Source: Carettochelys insculpta (lineage: Eukaryota > Chordata > Testudines > Carettochelyidae). Taken from it: DNA of 64,000 nucleotides. Location: positions 205,885,501 through 205,949,500 of the forward strand of contig NC_134139.1 of NCBI RefSeq assembly GCF_033958435.1. The letters are read 5' to 3'. This document shows positions 31,791 to 43,784 of the stretch, piece by piece. Made by a program: the position numbers and the translations under genes. The notes below the pieces were generated by a model. That model did not search any database. It saw only the letters and a program-made list of their open reading frames with translations, and was not told the DNA's origin. The first letter of the stretch is position 1, and each line of letters opens with the position of its first letter.

Positions 31791-33200
31791 TTCTCTCCAG
31801 GAAAGCTGAATGCTCAGTTCTTGTGCCCAGGGTATATGTGCTGCAGTGACAGTTTGTGAGGTGGGCAGGATGAGAAGGGAAAAAGAAGCATAATCAAAAT
31901 GCATAGGGAATAGCTAGGGTGAGCTTTGCTCACATGCTTATAAGTTCTTTAACCTTCGTAACAGTGCAAAAATCAGTCCATGAGTCGACTGGTAGGCAAC
32001 AACCATAAAAGATCCTGGTTAAAGTCTGGCCAACAGTTAAAGCGTCATCTGCTCTGTCTCTAAGTCCCTGTAACCAAGTTAAAAGCCTGGGCAGTCCTGG
32101 TTTCAGGTGCACACTCTCATCTACATTACAACTTTTAACTGGATCCTCCAATTCATTCATACTTTTAGTAAAGACAGTTTAATTAATAATCAGCTATGTG
32201 TTCTTTTTATTCAAACAAACTGGACAAACTGGAACCCCCTGTCCTAATATTCCTCCCTAACTTGGAAAAAGTTCTGATCTGAACCTGGATACAAGCTTCC
32301 TAGCCCAATGTAATTTTAGCAGAACTGTCTGACTGAAAAAAAACTCCTATGCTATTTAATTCAACTCCTGGTGAAAGTCTAAACAAACAATCGGGAGCTG
32401 TGCTGAATTTATGCTTTTCAAATAAACACATACAGAGTCATCTATTGACCCAGCAGTTATCAGAACTTTTCGCTGGCACAAAAACTGCCTTCTAAACAAG
32501 CGGTGACCCACTTTCACCTAGCTGTCCTGTGAAGTTCAGAGAAGATTCATGCTCTGTGGCCGTTACAGCCTCCGTTTGAAGTCGCTGCTGTCAGGAGATG
32601 GTCAGTTTACGTCTCCTGTCCTAGGACAGGAAAAGGATACACTCTCAGCTCCATGTGCTACAGTGAGATAAGCACAAAGATTTCTGTCCTATGGCCTTAT
32701 CAGCTTTTCCTGCTACTCTCCAGCACAGACACCACCAAGACAGGCAGTAAAACTCAACTAGCTCAAGTAAAACAAGAAAAGAAAAATAAAGAGACTAACA
32801 TTTCTCATAACGGTTTGTACAGAGCCTGGCTGAACCTACTGCAGATTGACGTTTCGGGAATCTCTAAAATATGTTCTGAGGTGGCAAAATCTAGCTAGAG
32901 TTTGAGCCTCCCCCACAATTTAAATCTCTCTCCACCCCTCCCACTCCAACGATGAGGTAACATTTAAAAAAAACCCAGCTCTTAGTTACTATATGGCACT
33001 CAGTATTATATTAAAGAAAGAAGAGCCCCACACTGATTCTTTGGCACATGAGTATTCTCTCTATATGGTATTGATGATTTTCTGTAAGAACTTTTCCCTC
33101 TGCTTCTTCCCTTTTGTTCTTTTCTTTTGAAGCTGCATTTCAAGTATTACTTCACCGCTGCCCTTTTATTCTTTGTGTGCCCCAAGCATTTTGCAGTGTG
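31791..33200. other. Unassigned sequence
   Basis: No recognised repeat. A 76-codon minus-strand frame at 31930-32160 has a plausible amino-acid mix but no known motif and no splice-site context that I can support as an exon. Confidence 0.35.
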
Positions 33201-33204
33201 TTCC

Positions 33205-33400
33205 AGGGGATCGATCAGGCACTCTGCTGTATTCAGGAGACCTGGGTGCTATTCCAGCTCTGCCACTGATGTTTTGGGTGAAGGAGGGCAAGTTATTTAA
33301 TTTCATGTGCCTCGGTTTCCCCATCTGCAAAGCTGAGCTACCATTAGTCTTTTGTAAAGCATCTCGAGATCTACAGATGAAACGTAAACAACAATATAAT
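33205..33400 (+). repeat. MIR-type SINE
   Basis: 'ATTCAGGAGACCTGGGTGC', 'TTCCAGCTCTGCCACTGATG', 'GCAAGTTATTTAATTTC', 'CCTCGGTTTCCCCATCTGC' and a 3' 'TTTGTAAAGCATCTCGAGAT' follow the MIR consensus order clearly. Confidence 0.75.
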
Positions 33401-33935
33401 ATAGTACCTGGCTCTCATTATTGCGGTTGCATGCCACGTTATATCAGAGTTTTGAACCATTGGTTAAAATGGGTTCAAACACCGGCAAAAAGAATTAACT
33501 CCTGTACCTACAGTGTAAAAAATAAGCTGAAGCGTTTAACTAAATCTTAAAAAAAAAAAAAAGGATATTAAAATGACTGCAGGATTTTTAAAGGTCATAT
33601 TTTTGGAGGGTGTGTGGAGCAAGAGATGGGTTCATGCTTTTTCGGCTTCCTTGCAAAAGCCTCCTATGCTCCACATGGCAGTGCCCACCATTCGAGGCAA
33701 GAAGTGCAGCAACTAGACATGCACCTGTCCGACCCACACAATGACTCACTCCGGGTATCGTGCTTCTTGCTTCTGCAACGCTGTCCCAAGAACAAGACAT
33801 GCAAGCCCCACACCACAATGCTGCCACCCCATGAGGTAAAAACATTGCCCGACTGTGTACCACCAGGCTGACCCAATGTGCCATTTTTAACCCCAAAACC
33901 CTCATCTCCACAGGATGGACTATGGATCATCATCC
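33400..33935. other. Unassigned; possibly upstream part of the CR1 that follows
   Basis: Between 33600 and 33930 opposed frames of 85-107 codons have no family features. The segment could be the far 5' part of the CR1 at 33.94 kb, but I see no ORF1 motif. Confidence 0.3.
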
Positions 33936-33939
33936 TTAG

Positions 33940-36900
33940 GAGATGGTCTTCATCTATGAGAAAACGGAGACTTAACTCAAGAAAGTGAGGAGGGCTTTAA
34001 ACTAGGTTTGTTGGGGGAAGGTGACACAAGCCCTGAGGTAAGTGGGGAAGGAGGAGGGAACAATCAAGTGGGTTTTCTGGGTGAAGAGGAGAAAGTGGGG
34101 CAAATCGGCCCCTTCTCTACGATGCTTGTACACTAATGCCAGAAACCTGGGGAACAAACAGGAAGAATTAGAGGCCCTGGCACAGTCAAACTAGTATGAG
34201 GTGGTTGGAATAACGGAGACTTGGTGGGACGATTCGCATAACTGGAGCACGGTCATGGACGGTTATAAATTGTTTAGGAAGGACAGACGGGAGAAAAGGA
34301 GGAGAAGTTGCGCTCTGTGTGAGGGAGCAGTATGATTGCTCAGAGCTCCAGTATGAGGAAAGAGAAAATCCAGTTGAGTGTCTTTGGGTTAAGCTTAGAG
34401 GTAGAAGTAACAGAGGTGATGTTGTAGTTGGTGTCTATTATAAACCACCAGATCAGGGAGATGAGATAGATGAGGCTTTCTTCAGGCAGCTAAGTGAAGC
34501 TTCCAAATCACAGGCCCTGGTTCTCATCAGAGACTTTAATCATCCAGACATTTGTTGGGAGACCAATACATCAGCACACAGACAATCCAGGAAGTTTTTG
34601 GAGAATGTTGGGGATAACGTCTTGGTACAAGTGCTGAAGGAACCAATTAGGGGTCGTGCGCAACTTGACCTACTGCTCACAAACAGGGAAGAACTAATAG
34701 AAGAAATAGAAGTGGGAGGGAACCTGGACTGCAGCGACCATGAGATCGTAGATTTCATGATCCGGACAAAAGTAAGAAAGCTGAGTAGTAACATACAGAC
34801 CCTTGATTTCACAAGAGCAGACTTTGACTCCCTGAGGGAACGGATGAGCAAGATCCCTTGGGAAATGAAGATGAAGGGGAAAAGAGTTGAAGAGAACTGG
34901 AAGTATTTCAAAGAAGTCTTACTGAAGGCACAGGAACAAACGATTCCCCTGCATAGTAAGAAATGCAAACATGGTAGGCAACCAGCTTGGCTAAACATGG
35001 AAATCTTTAGTCAGCTTAAATTCAAAAAAGGATGCATACAAGAAATGGAAACGTGGACAGTTGACTAAGGAGGAGTATAAACATACGGCTGGAGAATGCC
35101 GGGCAGTAATCAGGAAAGCGAAAGCACAATGGGAACTGCAGCTGGCAAGGGATGTGAAGAGTAACAAGAAGGGTTTCTACAGGCATGTGAACAATAAACA
35201 GGTTATCAGAGAAGGTGTGGGGCCATTACTGGATGAGGGAGGTAACCTAGTGACAGATGATGTAGGAAAAGCTGAAGTACTCAATGCTTTTTTTGCCTCA
35301 GTCTTCACGGACAAAGTCAACTTCCCAATGGTGGTCCTCGACAATGCAGTATGGGAAGGTGGAGGGCAGCCATCTGTGGGGAAGGAATAATTTCTGAGCT
35401 ATCTACAAAAACTAGATGTGCACAAGTCTATGGGTCTGGATTTAATGTACCCCAGGGTACTGAGGGAATTGGCAGAGGTCATTGCTGAACCTTTGGCCAT
35501 TATCCTTGAAGACTCTTGGAGATCAGGGGAGATACTGGATGACTGGAAGAAGGCAAACGTAGTGCCCATCTTTAAAAAAGGAAAGAAGGACAATCCAGGG
35601 AACTATAGACCTGTCAGCCTTACCTCAATCCCTGGGAAAATAATGGAGGGAATCCTCAAGGAATCCGTTTTGGAGCACTTGGAAGAGGGGAAAGTGATCA
35701 AAAGTAGCCAACATGGATTTACCAGGGGCAAGTCCTGCCTGACCAATCTGATTAGCTTCTATGACGAAGTAACAAGCTCTGTGGACGTGGGGAAGTCAGT
35801 GGATGTGATATACCTTGACTTCAGCAAGGCTTTTGATATGGTCTCCCACAACATTCTTGTCCATAAGTTAAGGAAATATGGATTGGATCCTTGGACTATA
35901 AGATGGATAGAAAGCTGGCTTGATGGTTGGGCCCAACGGGTAGTGGTCAATGGCTCAATATCTGGATGGCGGTCTGTTTCAAGCAGAGTGCCACAAGGCT
36001 CGGTTCTGGGGCTGGTGTTATTCAACATCTTTATTAATGACCTGGATGAGGGATTGGATTGCACCCTCAGCAAGTTTGGGGATGACACAAAACTGGGGGG
36101 AAGAGGTAGATTCGTTAGAGGGTAGAGAGAGAATCCAGAGAGACCTGGATAAATTGGAGGACTGGGCCAAAAGAAATCTGATGTGCTTCAATAAGGAGAA
36201 GTGTAGAGTCCTGCACCAGGGGCGGAAGAACCCCAAGCATTGTTATAGGCTGGGGACCGACTGGCTCAGCAGCAGTACAATGGAAAAGGACCTAGGGGTT
36301 ATGGTGGGTGAAAGGCTGGATATGAGTAAATGGTGTGCCCTTGTAGCCAAGAAGGCTAACATCATACTAGGGTGCATTAGGAGGAGCATTTTGAGCAGAT
36401 CTAGAGAAGTAGTTATTCCTCTTTATTCGGCACTGGTGAGGCCACATCTGGAATACTGTGTCCAGTTTTGGGCCACCCAGTATAAAAAGAATGTGGATTT
36501 GCTGGAGCAGGTTCAGCGAAGGGCAACAAAAATGATTAAGGGTCTGGAGCACAAGACCTATGAGGATAGGCTGAGGGATTTGGGCTTGTTTAGTTTACAG
36601 AAGAGAAGACTTAGAGGTGATTTAATAGCAGCCTTCAACTTCCTGAAGGAGATCTCTAAAAAGGAGGGTGAGAAACTGTTCTCAGTGGTGTCAGATGGCA
36701 GAACAAGGAGTAATGGTCAGAAGTTGAAGGTGTAGGTTAGATATTAGGAAAAACTACTTCACCAGGCGGATGGTGAAGCACTGGAATGCGTTGCCTGGAG
36801 AGGTGGTGGATTCTCCATCCCTTGAGATTTTTAAGTCCCGGCTGGACAAGGTCCTGGCTGGGATGACTTAGTGGAGGTTGATCCTGCTTGAAGCAGGGGG

Positions 36901-36950
36901 ATGGACTACATGACCTCCGGAGGTCCCTTCCAGCCCTGTGATTCTGTGAC
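33940..36950 (+). mobile_element. CR1 LINE, nearly full ORF2, frameshifted
   Basis: ORF2 begins with an apurinic-endonuclease domain (about 34115-34770): 'YTNARNLGNKQEELEAL', 'GITETWWDDSHNW', then 'LIRDFNHPDICW' and 'CSDHEIVDFMI'. The RT domain (35400-36120) shows '[19 protein letters not shown]', '[18 protein letters not shown]', '[16 protein letters not shown]', 'RVPQGSVLG' and a catalytic box FGDDTKLGG. The carboxy-terminal part (36120-36735) has '[18 protein letters not shown]' and 'KRRLRGDLIAAFNFLKE'. The 3' end is TGATTCTGTGAC. Damage: an in-frame TAG near 34192, frame changes near 34318, 35060, 36110 and 36730, and TAA at 35388-35390. GDFN became RDFN and FADD became FGDD. The copy cannot make an active protein. 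Confidence 0.92.
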
Positions 36951-37028
36951 TTCAATGTGCCACACACACTACTACATGCAATACTGTTATTAGGTAATGT
37001 ACCATGGATACATTACATTGAAAACTAT

Positions 37029-37740
37029 GGTAAGCCTCTTCCACTCCTACATCTTGGCGTGTAGGCCATTAACAACCATCCCCTGTCCAGGGCAATCTTT
37101 CCAGTTCTGACCAGGTGTATCCCATCTTTTTAGTGTCCGTCTTCATATCTCTATGTCAGGTGTTTCTTGGCCACCCCTTTTTCCTTGTAGGTTCCAACTT
37201 AAGACTTGCAGTGTGCTGTTGATGGTCGGATTTCTAAGGGTATCTCCAATCTGTCGCCATCTCCTCTTCCTGATTTCCTCTTTGGCAGGAAGTTGGTGAG
37301 TCAGTTGCCACAGGAACTGTTTGTTGATGGTGTATGACCAGTGGAGCTGGAGGATTTTATGGAGGCAGTTATTGATAAACGTCTGGATTTTTTGGACAGT
37401 CCTCTTCGTTGTTCTCCAAGTTTCTTTTTCAGACAGCAGGACTGATTTGACATTGGAGTTGTATAATCTGATCTTAGTGACAGAGAGATAGCTGCCTTAG
37501 TCTGTATTCTATCAAACTAAAAAAGCAGTCAAGTAGCACTTTAAAGACTAACAAAATAATTTATTAGGTGATGAGCTTTCGTGGGACAGACCCACAAAAT
37601 GGATCTGAAGAAGTAGATGTGTCTCACGAAAGCTCATCACCTAATAAATTATTTTATTAGTCTTTAAAGTGCCACTTGACTGCTTTTTTGTTTGAGTTTG
37701 AAACTGATCAGAATTCCAGATGTTGTTCATGAAAAGAAAA
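37029..37740 (-). mobile_element. LINE reverse-transcriptase carboxy-terminal fragment, copy 2, split by a PLE
   Basis: The reverse complement is collinear with 23040-23565: 'AGATGTAGGAGTGGAAGAGG', 'GGATGGTTGTTAATGGCC', a long central block, and the start at 'ACATCTGGAATTCTGATCAG' (37740-37700). Copy 1 shows that sequence on the two sides of 37482-37698 was contiguous before the PLE inserted. It encodes the same LLYG-x-x-TW and TW-x-x-D motifs, with frameshifts. Confidence 0.7.
37482..37698. mobile_element. Palindromic Penelope-like tail insertion
   Basis: The left arm (minus sense) starts GACAGAGAGATAGCTGCC, TTAGTCTG and continues AAAAAGCAGTCAAGTAGC to GGGACAGACCCAC. The right arm (plus sense) restarts with ATCTGAAGAAGTAGATGTG, TCTCACGAAAGCTCATCACC and ends CTTGACTGCTTTTTTG. 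It interrupts the LINE fragment. The hairpin in the right arm is degraded (GTAGATGTGTCTCAC). No long target duplication can be called. Confidence 0.8.
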
Positions 37741-38270
37741 GCTGTTCTTTCTTTTCCAGTCCTCGCTCTCACATCAACATGTGTGACCCCCTTCTTTATC
37801 AATGATGCTGCCTCGTTATGGGAAGATCTCGACTACATGCAAAAGCTACACACAAAAAACTTTCCTACTAGTAATTAACATTAACACGGCCCCACTCTCT
37901 GTGTGGTATCTGTGCAGGTACTCACTCATCACCATATATTTTGGATAGCCATCCACTGCTCCTACAACACACCCTGCCCTTTGGATGCATCATTCTGACA
38001 GCTGCCAACAGTTTAGAAAGCCCATTTGGCAGACACCCAAGTCCAGCCTTATTTAGTCAAACTGGAGGATAACAACTTAATAACAATGTAGTAGGTATAT
38101 AGTGCTTTACATGTTTAAAATGCTGTACAAACATTAGGTAGTTCATCATAACAGCTGTCAAGTGGAAACAATACAACCCAAGGGATATCACTAGAAACTG
38201 TGGATGATCTCAATTCTGTAAGGGTTGCCAAACCATGCAAATGACCACAACAGCAAAATGAGCTTGAACC
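37741..38270. other. Unassigned sequence
   Basis: Nothing recognised. Confidence 0.35.
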
Positions 38271-38277
38271 TGAGGAG

Positions 38278-38385
38278 GAGGATGCATGGATTTATGATTC
38301 AGGAGACTTGGATTTGAGTCCCAACTCTGCCACCGACTTCCTGCATGAATGCGGATAAGTCATTTCAGTGCTTCTACAAATTTTA
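38278..38385 (+). repeat. MIR-type SINE fragment
   Basis: 'GATTCAGGAGACTTGGATTT', 'GAGTCCCAACTCTGCCACCG' and 'GGATAAGTCATTTCAGTGC' fit the MIR body. Confidence 0.65.
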
Positions 38386-38549
38386 TCTAAAGTATCTAAG
38401 AGTTTGTTTATCTGGCAACACCAAGGAAAATTAATCCAAATGAACTAATGGTGTGAAAGGAAAGTAAATGAGTTAAGATGCATTGAAGTACTACAGACAT
38501 GCTCACTGAGAATAACAGTGGTCTTAATTCAGTTTAGTTTTACAATAAA

Positions 38550-39010
38550 CAGAACAGAGACCACTTTAATGACTGTGTCTGAATAAGAATTTAAATAAGT
38601 TTTAACTAACCCACTTTCATGTCAGACCTTTAGTTAATTCAGATCAACTCTCCTGAGCGTTCACATATAGACATTCTCTTATTTACTTAAGAAAATGGGA
38701 TTTAGGAGACTAAGATGTAGAGAGCCGGGATAGTTAACTTGTATTAATTTAAGGGGTAAATATGGAATGGATTAATTAAGATTCCTTAAATCCCCACATG
38801 GACATCATTAATGGGAATTAAAGGGATTTGATTTAGTTTAGTTAAATCATTTTGAAACTTAACTGAGCTAAACAAAATTAAGGCCTCTTTAACCCTGAAT
38901 GAAGGTGCTTACACAAGAGTTGAATGCAGTTTAACTAATCAATTTTTATTTCACTCCTTTAGTTAACTGAGATTAATTTTCCTCGGTGTCTCTATGTAGA
39001 CAAGGTCTAT
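38550..39010. mobile_element. Probable MITE with internal direct repeat
   Basis: Two diverged direct copies of about 50 bp lie at 38628-38676 and 38957-39006. Both run CCTTTAGTTAA..., then ...TAGACA, with CTCCTGAGCGTTCACATA against TTCCTCGGTGTCTCTATG in between. The region is rich in TTAACT/AGTTAA blocks in both orientations. This resembles a transposon with sub-terminal repeats. The outer boundary is not defined. Confidence 0.4.
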
Positions 39011-39035
39011 GTTCCACTGAAAGTCAACTGGATTA

Positions 39036-39494
39036 AGGGTGTGTCTGAATGTGGACGTTAAATCAGTGTAAAATATGGTGCTCATAAAATACGTTCTTAA
39101 GCCAATATAATTCTTGGCACAGTCCAGAGTCAAAAGTCAAACTGGTCCATCTTGGTCACTCAAGGGTGTGAAAAACCCAGAGTCCTGAGCAGTAACAGAG
39201 AGGAAGCTGTGCTAGTCTATACACTATCAAAACAAAAAGCAGTCAAGTAGCACTTTAAAGACTAGCAAAATAGTTTATTAGGTGAGCTTTCATGGGACAG
39301 ACCCACCACTTAATGACCTAACTCCCCAAGCACAGCCAGAACTATTTCATTGGCCTAGCTACGGCCTCTTGGGAAGGTGGATTAACTATGGCAATGGGAG
39401 AATCTCTACCATCACTGCCGAGTGTCTATACTGAAACATAGCAGTATAATTGCAGTTATGCCATAACACTGTTTCAAGTGTAGACAAGCCCACA
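39036..39494. mobile_element. Possible GGYTATGTCTACAC-group MITE, split by a PLE tail
   Basis: The left end is GGGTGTGTCTGAATGTGGAC; the right, inverted, is GGGCTTGTCTACACTTGAAA. The ends are similar in kind but the arms are diverged. A PLE tail lies inside at 39195-39310. Confidence 0.4.
39195..39310 (-). mobile_element. Penelope-like tail
   Basis: ACAGAGAGGAAGCTGTGCTA, GTCTATACACTATCAAAACA, AAAAGCAGTCAAGTAGC, GACTAGCAAAATAGTTTATT and TTCATGGGACAGACCCACC are the minus-sense tail, ending within the hairpin. Confidence 0.8.
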
Positions 39495-39499
39495 CTGAT

Positions 39500-41685
39500 A
39501 CTAAGGGACCCACTTTTGGCTTTGTTTGTGGCTCTGGAAGAGGGTTGCTTCTATAATTATAAACGTCAAAATTTTCATGTAAACTAGCCCATAAACTTTT
39601 TAAGAAGTGTATTTAGGCATTTTTGAGATAATTACCCTTATTCTCAGCTTCCTCATCCAGAAAATTAAAATAACATTTCCTTAGCATCATGGGATATGGA
39701 GCTTAATGCACAGATTTTCACAGAGCAAGTTAAAATTTCAGAAACTTACAGACTTGCTAATTTACTATTAAATCACTTTGCCATACCCGACAGGTAAATT
39801 TTCAGTGCTGCCTAATTTAAAGCAACAAATCCAAACCCTTACAAGAGTTTGAAAATTTAAAAAAGCTGTTTAGAGAATCCAAGTACTGAACAAGTAAAGA
39901 AGTGTCACAACAAATCAGTCCTACTGGTAGCTTTTCTTCAGAGTTCCATGCTCTTAAAAAAAAAAACAAACCCACGACCATTCACTTCAGGAAGAGAGCA
40001 CCCAGATTCTTCAGAGGCACAAACACATGTCTAAGAAATCACGCTTTCAAAGCAGCACATGGTCTAGAGATAAGATTCCTGTGGCAAGATAAACATCCTT
40101 CACCATCTCACGATCTTGTCAATTACTAAGATTTAAGCCAGCTTCCTGTATGATGCTCAGATATGACAGTGAAGAACACCAGTATCAGAACACAGAAGAT
40201 GAAGTCTTCACTGTTCCTCCAAAACAAAATCTCAATTAATTGAAACTGGATTTTTTTTAAGTTATTAATTTTATAGAACAGGGGTTGGAATTTCACATAA
40301 CACATTGCACAAAAGACTCCATATGTCCCTGTGTGTTTATCTCTAGATATCAGACAGAACAGGAAAGAAAGGAAGATTTGACTAGCTCAGGAAGTCCTCC
40401 AAAATACAGCCATGCCAAAATTAGTACCTCCACATAGCTGCAATATCAAAGGCAGGATTGGTTGTAAAAGCATTTGTCTCTTGAGAGCAGCAAAATAAAC
40501 TCATTAAAATCTCAGGAGGCAAAAAACTGATCAGACTGGATATTGTTACTGCTGCTGTTTTGATTAAGCCAGCTCTCATTTGACAACAGATAGATAGTCT
40601 TGTCAAAGAACAACAACGAGGAAAAATGAAAAATGAAAGACAGTCACCATTTCAGAAGGGGTCTGTTTGGCAAAGCTCTATTTTCTCTGGTGGTATCTGA
40701 AGAAACAAAACTCAATGAACTTCCTAAGAGAGTTTGTCTATTTCAGTTAAGGACTGTAGGTCCTCTGGAAATTAACATGCCTGAGTGGCAATTTGGGTTC
40801 TTAATTACAGTGAAAGCTTGGAAAATATCCATCTAGGGAAGAATTTTACAATGAATACAGAACAACATTCAGTGCTAGAATCTTATTTGTTCTACAACCA
40901 GATAAATGTCCGTATAAGGAGATATGCCAACATGCAAATAGTCCAAATAGCTGAAAGAAGCTTTAACTAGGATTATCAAGGCCAGTCTTTCAGGAAACAA
41001 TGTACACTCTCTTCAACACAGGGGAGGTAAAATATACTTCCCATTAATACAAAACCAGAGACTGTAAGCTCTGGAAAGCAATGAAGACCTTGACACACAG
41101 TTGTGTGTTATGTGGGCCACATCCACACTACATACCCACCCACCCCTATATGGGCTGTGATCATGTCTCATGGGCCATAGCTTTGTGCTGATTGGACTGC
41201 AAGTGTCCAGGGTCTGAGAACCACTGCCATAAAGTATACTTTGAAAAAAAAATTGCCTTATAGAAGGATATGGATTTATTTGGACACCAATATGCAAAAC
41301 CCTCTATTTAAAACGTTGTTGACTGTAAACCTCTTCGACAGCAAGGAATTAAGCAACACATCAAGAATATATCTTATGACTCACAGAAGACACAGTGAGT
41401 GTCTTGGACTCTAAAACACCAAGACTTCTTCTCTTACAGAAGCCATACCAGAAGAGATTGTCCTTTAAGACTGGATATAGCATTTTCTGCCTTCAGATAG
41501 GATTGGCGACTGCCAATTTCTACTAGAGAAAGAAAGAGATGTTTAACTTGGTCAGTAGCACTGCGAGTGGTCTTTGCTTCATCCGTAGAAGTGCATTTCA
41601 GGGATTTACTAAATCATGTTAGCATTCATCATGTTTCTCACACTAGTGTCGAGGAATCAACCAAGCATGAGATACCATTGAGCTA
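39500..41685. other. Mostly unassigned; hAT-like right end at about 41130-41230
   Basis: At 41170-41230 'GGGCCATAGCTTTGTGCTG' and 'TCTGAGAACCACTGCC' look like the right end of a hAT element (inverted CAGTGGTTCTCAGA). No gene is recognised in the rest. Confidence 0.3.
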
Positions 41686-41689
41686 GGTA

Positions 41690-42411
41690 AGGGGTGGACA
41701 ATATTTTTTGACATGGGGCCACTCCAAGATTTTGGCACGTGGTCAACACCTGCACTTTTCTATGGAGGTAGTGTGGGGTCTGGGGCAGTGGTTGGGTGCA
41801 AAAGGAAGCTCTAGGTAGGGAACTGGGGTGCAGGAAAGGGTTTGGGGTTTGAGAGGGAGTTTGGATGAAGAAGGGGGTTGTGACCTGGGGCAGGGTATCG
41901 AGGTGCATGGTCCAGGAGGATAAATGGGTGCAAGAGAGGATTTTGACCTGGGGCAGGCATGCAGGAGGGAGTACAGAGTCTGGGAGGGAGTTGGGGTGTG
42001 ATGCCAGAGGCAGGCTCTGGCCAAGGGGTGCTTACCTAAGCTCCTCCTGGCCAGCAGCACTCTCAGGCAGGCTTCCATGTCTGCCAGCAGCCCCAGCCCA
42101 CTGGCTGTTTCACGTGGCTCTCTGTGCTTGGGGGGTGGGGGTGGGTGTGGATGGAGAGGGTGGAGTCTTCCTGCTCTGCCCCTACCCCCGCAAAATCTCT
42201 CAGCTGCCATGGGCAACTTTCCAGCCAACGGGAGCTCAGAGATTTTGCTGGAGGTAGGGGCACCAGGCAAAGCTCTCCCCTCTTTATAGCACAGAGAGCC
42301 ACAGGGAGCAGGCAGCTGTTTTGAGCGGTCCTGCCCCCTGCCTCAGAGGTGGGCTGTAAGCCGGATTCAAAGGCTTAGCAGGTCAGATCCAGTCTATGTC
42401 TTGCCTGCCCT
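41690..42411. mobile_element. Non-autonomous hAT-like element
   Basis: The left end is GGGGTGGACAATATTTTTTG; the right, inverted, is AGGGCAGGCAAGACATAGAC. The middle has G-rich 'GGGGTGCAGGAAAGGG'-like units and a coarse palindrome ('CAAAATCTCTCAGCTGC' against 'GCTCAGAGATTTTGCTGG', 42193-42250). A 175-codon minus-strand frame is Pro/His-rich and compositional. No clear 8-bp duplication. Confidence 0.5.
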
Positions 42412-42419
42412 ATGCTATA

Positions 42420-43015
42420 TGCTGGACAAACATGGTAGCAGACATTCCTTGTCCTGCAGAGTTCACTAGACAAGAGAATACAGACACAGGGATACAACAC
42501 CCAAAAGAACAGGGATATAACACCCAAGCCGAGCAAACTGCAGCAAACATCATATTAATGCCACAATTTATTTAATTGTTATTTACTTTTGGGGTAAGCA
42601 GGGTTTGTCGAGAAGTGATAAGCTCAGCAAGAGAGTGAAGGGCAAAGAAAAGGAGGTAAGAGGGCCAGGGCCAGTGCGAACTGAAGCTGAGGTAAACAGT
42701 TCGAGGGAGGACAAGTAGGAGGGTTTTCAAGCAACGGTGAGAGGACCTAGCAAACACAGGAAGCATCACCAGCAGAGGTGTGGGATGATATGACCAGATG
42801 TATTGCATCAATAGCCCCAAGACCAACATGGTTCACAGATCAGAAAAGAAAAAGCTGACCCGAGTGCAGAGGAGAAAGGAGTCTCCAGCAGAGCTGAAAG
42901 GTCTCAAGTAAACCTGTATTCTTAAAGGACGCCAAGATGACTACAGTATTCCAGAAGCCTTTGTGCACCAAGAATTGATGTTCTCTGGTTATTTCAAGGA
43001 AATAACATCATGACC
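42420..43015. other. Unassigned sequence
   Basis: Nothing recognised. Confidence 0.35.
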
Positions 43016-43017
43016 TA

Positions 43018-43784
43018 CAGGAAGGTCTCAGAGTATGTGAGGGTTCCGTTCCACATGCCCCCACGTAAACCTGGATTTCGAGTAAGTGGGGGTGCAGCTT
43101 TTTCCCCAGCAGAACACAAGTTCTGCAGTCAGGGAAGCAGCAGAAAGGTAAGTCCTGGGCTGGGGGGGCACAGTTGGGGAGGGTTAAGCCTGGCAGTGTT
43201 TTGGGGCCGTGGGAGGTAGGTGGGAGGGGCTAAGCCTGGGGTGAGTTAGGGCTGCAGGGGGTGAGGGGCGGAGTTAAGCTGGAGCTGTGTGCGGGTGGCG
43301 AGCTCGGTCGTGAGCGGGCAGGGGGTTGAGTCAGAACCAGAGCCATGCGTGGGTGGTGAACTGGCAGGGGGGTTGCACCAGAGCCACGCCGGGGGGCGGG
43401 AGGTTGAACCAGAGCTACACGCGGGCAGTGTGAGCTGGGGCTGGGGGTGTGCTGGAGCCGGGCATGAGGGGTGGTAAGCCAGAGGCAGATGTAGCCATGC
43501 AGGGTGAGCTGGCAAGGGGTTTGAACTGGGGCCAGGGAGGTTAAGCCACAGCCTGCCTGAGGGGTGGGGAGCTACAGCCAGAGGCAGGGGTGGGGGGTGA
43601 ACAGGACCTATATGCGGGTGGTGAGCGGAGCTGGTGGGGCTGAGCTGGGGCCATGTGGAGCTGGGGGATTGGACCAGGGCCAGGGGAGAGAGTTAAGCAC
43701 AACTGGAAACCATGGTACAGGGTTTACTATAGGAATCAAAATCAGACATGTAAGAGCGGGGTTGCGTACTCTGAGACCTTACTG
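43018..43784. mobile_element. Mariner-like non-autonomous element, TA-flanked
   Basis: The left end is CAGGAAGGTCTCAGAGTATG and the right, inverted, is CAGTAAGGTCTCAGAGTACG. That is an 18-20 bp inverted repeat with very few mismatches. Each end is bordered by TA (43016-43017 and 43785-43786), the target duplication of Tc1/mariner transposons. The interior is an imperfect G-rich array of units such as GTGAGCTGGGGC and GAACCAGAGC, without a transposase frame. Frames read across the array are artefacts. Confidence 0.8.

Noticed and set aside
31930..32160. 76-codon minus-strand frame resembling an exon
   Set aside because: The amino-acid mix is plausible, but there is no known motif, no supporting splice context and no neighbouring exon. 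I cannot support it as a gene.
41743..42270. 175-codon Pro/His-rich minus-strand frame
   Set aside because: It is explained by the purine-rich plus strand of a hAT-like element and has no protein family features.
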